DNA of 64,000 nucleotides from Neodontobutis hainanensis (Eukaryota; Chordata; Actinopteri; Gobiiformes; Odontobutidae), in assembly GCA_024349245.1 (NCBI GenBank), contig JALDNG010000470.1:1-64000 (forward strand), read 5' to 3'. A program made the translations under genes and the position numbers. Positions 62,191 to 64,000 of this stretch are shown here, one piece after another (position 1 is the first letter of the stretch; the number at the start of each line of letters is the position of its first letter). The notes under the pieces are model-generated. The model was not told where the DNA came from, made no database searches, and saw nothing but the letters and a program-made list of their open reading frames with translations.

Positions 62191-64000
62191 TTAATCGTTG
62201 GAGGTGCATTTCCTATCTTACTGATGGGTATTCTTTACTACATGGCAATTAAGCTTCCTCCAGATGAAACGACACATGGTAATTTTTCAAATAATATATG
62301 CATATTTCAATGCGAGATCACTACCTTCCACAGGATTAGGCAATTTTATGTACGGATTTAAATGTATATCTTTCGACGCATTGCTTCGCGAAAAACTTAA
62401 TAAAATTTCTTTCTACGATTCAGAGTATTAAACTATTGATCATTTATGATTCCGGATTTTATTCGATTTTTTGAATGGACTTTAAATGACGAAGAAAACT
62501 CTGCGATTTTTGGTGATGCTTTCACTAGTTTTTGGAAATCTATTATATTTACATCAGTTTTTTTGAAAGAAAATCCTACTTGTAATATTCTATAAATATA
62601 GATACAACGTGGAATGTCTTAGTCAAAGAAATCACACGACAAGCAGGTCATAGCGTAATATATTTTTGAATTTTTAAAAAGATAAAAATTATCTTTTGAC
62701 AATTAATTTAGAATATATAACTTAATTTCTAGATAATATATAAATTCTAGAAAAATAACAAAATTAAACTTGAGCACAAAATAGAAAATTCAGCATATGA
62801 AAATGTAATAAAAGTTTTTCATCAGATGATATATTGGATTGTTAAACTACTAACAGCGTGCAAAACACTTTTGGAGGTATCGTTTACTCTTATGATAGAA
62901 CTCTCAAAACAATGAAATTTGACGATTTTATACAACGTTTTAATGATCTGGAAATGGAAAGCACATCTGAATGGATGATTTTATTTGCTCACGCTCTTCA
63001 AAAGAATCTTCTTCAAATAAAGGATCAATCCATCAATTATTTAAATATGTTTAAACCAAGATATCTATGAAATTGTGGAAAGTGAACAAGATCTAACACC
63101 CTTATTTCTAAAGGAGTCACAAGAATGTAACTGAATGTTTAAAATTTCTGATGTTAGATTAAAAAAAATTTGGACAGATTTTTTAATTCGACAGAAACAG
63201 CGTGCAGTTGCTTTCATGCCCAAAAACGATCAAAGTGAATTCTACCAGAAAAATTATAACATATATTTTTTCATAGTGAATATTTCTTGACAACTAGATT
63301 CATAAAATTATTGATTGTATCGATTTCAACATCGATGATATTATTTACGCCTATCTTTCACTTGAAGAAATTAATAAAAGATCGGTTTTTCATGATATAA
63401 CAATTAGAAAATTCTTTCCTCAACGAAAATTATTCTTGACAATTTATTCAACACTTTATCTGATATTTATTTTTAAAATTCCTTTTCCCATATATACCAC
63501 TTTGGTTACAGATGTTTACTCATTCGAGAAAAAGGTTTTTTGAAAATTTTATAAAGTACATACCATTAGGATTAAATTTTAACCACTCGTTATCAGATGG
63601 AAAGCTCGAGTATAGCATTTTGTTCCATGTTTCTGATGTGTCAATCGATTTCGATTATTGGAGAACGTATGATTTATTCATACATTAGACCATTTTTTAA
63701 TCGTACAGAGATGACATTTTTCGCTAACTCGGTAGCTGTGGTTCAAGATATAATCGATAATATAATTATCAAAAATGCGATTGGATTAGGAAATATTAAA
63801 AATAAAAATAAATACATATCTTATGCTCCGATATTTTGTTATCAGCAATCAAGGTTTTGGGATTTTTAATTTGAAGAGAATTTCTCAGAAAATCAAAGCT
63901 ATTTACACTTCAATTTCTTGTTGCTATGCTCCCATCCTTGTCATATATTTATAACTTGTTAGTCGATGAAAAAAGTTCAATGTTTTTAAATGACTTAAAA
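62191..64000 (+). CDS. ABCA transporter unit C: N-terminal region, runs off the window
   Basis: LIVGGAFPILLMGILYYMAI (62191-62250) is a first membrane helix, followed after a possible 55-nt intron by GLGNFMYGFKCISFDALLRE. FIRFFEWTLNDEENSAIFGD then follows, with a 20-nt GT...AG segment at 62582-62601 that keeps the frame into TTWNVLVKEITRQAGHS. The 62858-63070 frame is extracellular-like. At about 63600-63680 GKLEYSILF and YWRTYDLF resemble the ABCA 'Y.IR...W.T..LFP' element, and in the frame 63597-63869 SVAVVQDIIDNIII matches 'GF..LQ..ID.AII' before the next helix. ABCA proteins move lipids across membranes. The nucleotide-binding domains lie beyond the right edge. It is the least damaged unit and may be functional. 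Confidence 0.55.

Noticed and set aside
62490..62575. Potassium-channel pore suggested by a GDAFTSFW segment
   Set aside because: No TVGYG-like selectivity filter follows, and flanking blocks fit the N-terminal region of an ABCA transporter.
1..64000. CRISPR arrays, bacterial operons or prophage
   Set aside because: The window is eukaryotic in every identifiable gene and element; no regularly spaced repeats or Shine-Dalgarno-led operons were seen.
1..64000. tRNA genes
   Set aside because: I looked for paired A- and B-box-like sequences with a TTC loop at proper spacing and found only isolated words, none foldable by eye.

Overview
The window is strongly AT-rich eukaryotic DNA, sparsely coding and full of decayed transposons. 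An origin-recognition AAA+ ATPase with an N-terminal BAH-like region, an Ig-domain protein, ABCA-type transporters, Mag-like Ty3 elements, Merlin elements and a FAM200/ZBED5-like hAT element point to a metazoan. GT...AG introns of about 20-24 nt recur in unrelated host genes. Among animals, dicyemid mesozoans are known for spliceosomal introns this short, so a dicyemid or similarly derived small parasite is my best guess. No gene here fixes the species.

Layout. 0-1.3 kb: a possible ion-channel C-linker exon (+). 1.7-5.7 kb: a decayed but structurally complete Mag-like Ty3 element (-) with 68/69-nt LTRs. 5.7-11.9 kb: nothing recognised. 11.9-13.1 kb: a second Ty3 pol remnant (-), followed by one copy of a ~550-bp dispersed repeat whose partner lies at 30.5-31.1 kb. 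17-21.2 kb: exon-like stretches of unknown identity (+). 22.5-24.3 kb: Merlin and hAT transposase remnants (-). 25.5-27.7 kb: an apparently intact ORC1 gene (+). 31.7-34.2 kb: a third Ty3 remnant (-). 36.1 kb: a small unrecognised gene with tiny introns (+). 37.4-38.9 kb: a Ty3 integrase fragment and a second Merlin transposase (+). 39.7-40.4 kb: an Ig-domain exon cluster (-). 43.4 kb: an unrecognised exon pair (-). 49-64 kb: three successive ABCA-like units (+), the first a pseudogene, the second very degenerate, the third running off the right edge.

The main result is that ORC1 looks shattered into short frames by stops and frameshifts, but removing 13 GT...AG segments of 21-24 nt, plus one candidate of 35 nt, gives one continuous 621-codon frame with BAH-like, AAA+ and C-terminal regions in the expected order. 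The same size class repairs frames in the Ig gene and occurs in two ABCA units and two unidentified genes. Many apparent pseudogenes in this genome would therefore be splicing artefacts of conventional gene prediction. The transposons and ABCA unit A also carry plain nonsense changes that no such intron explains, so those are truly decayed.
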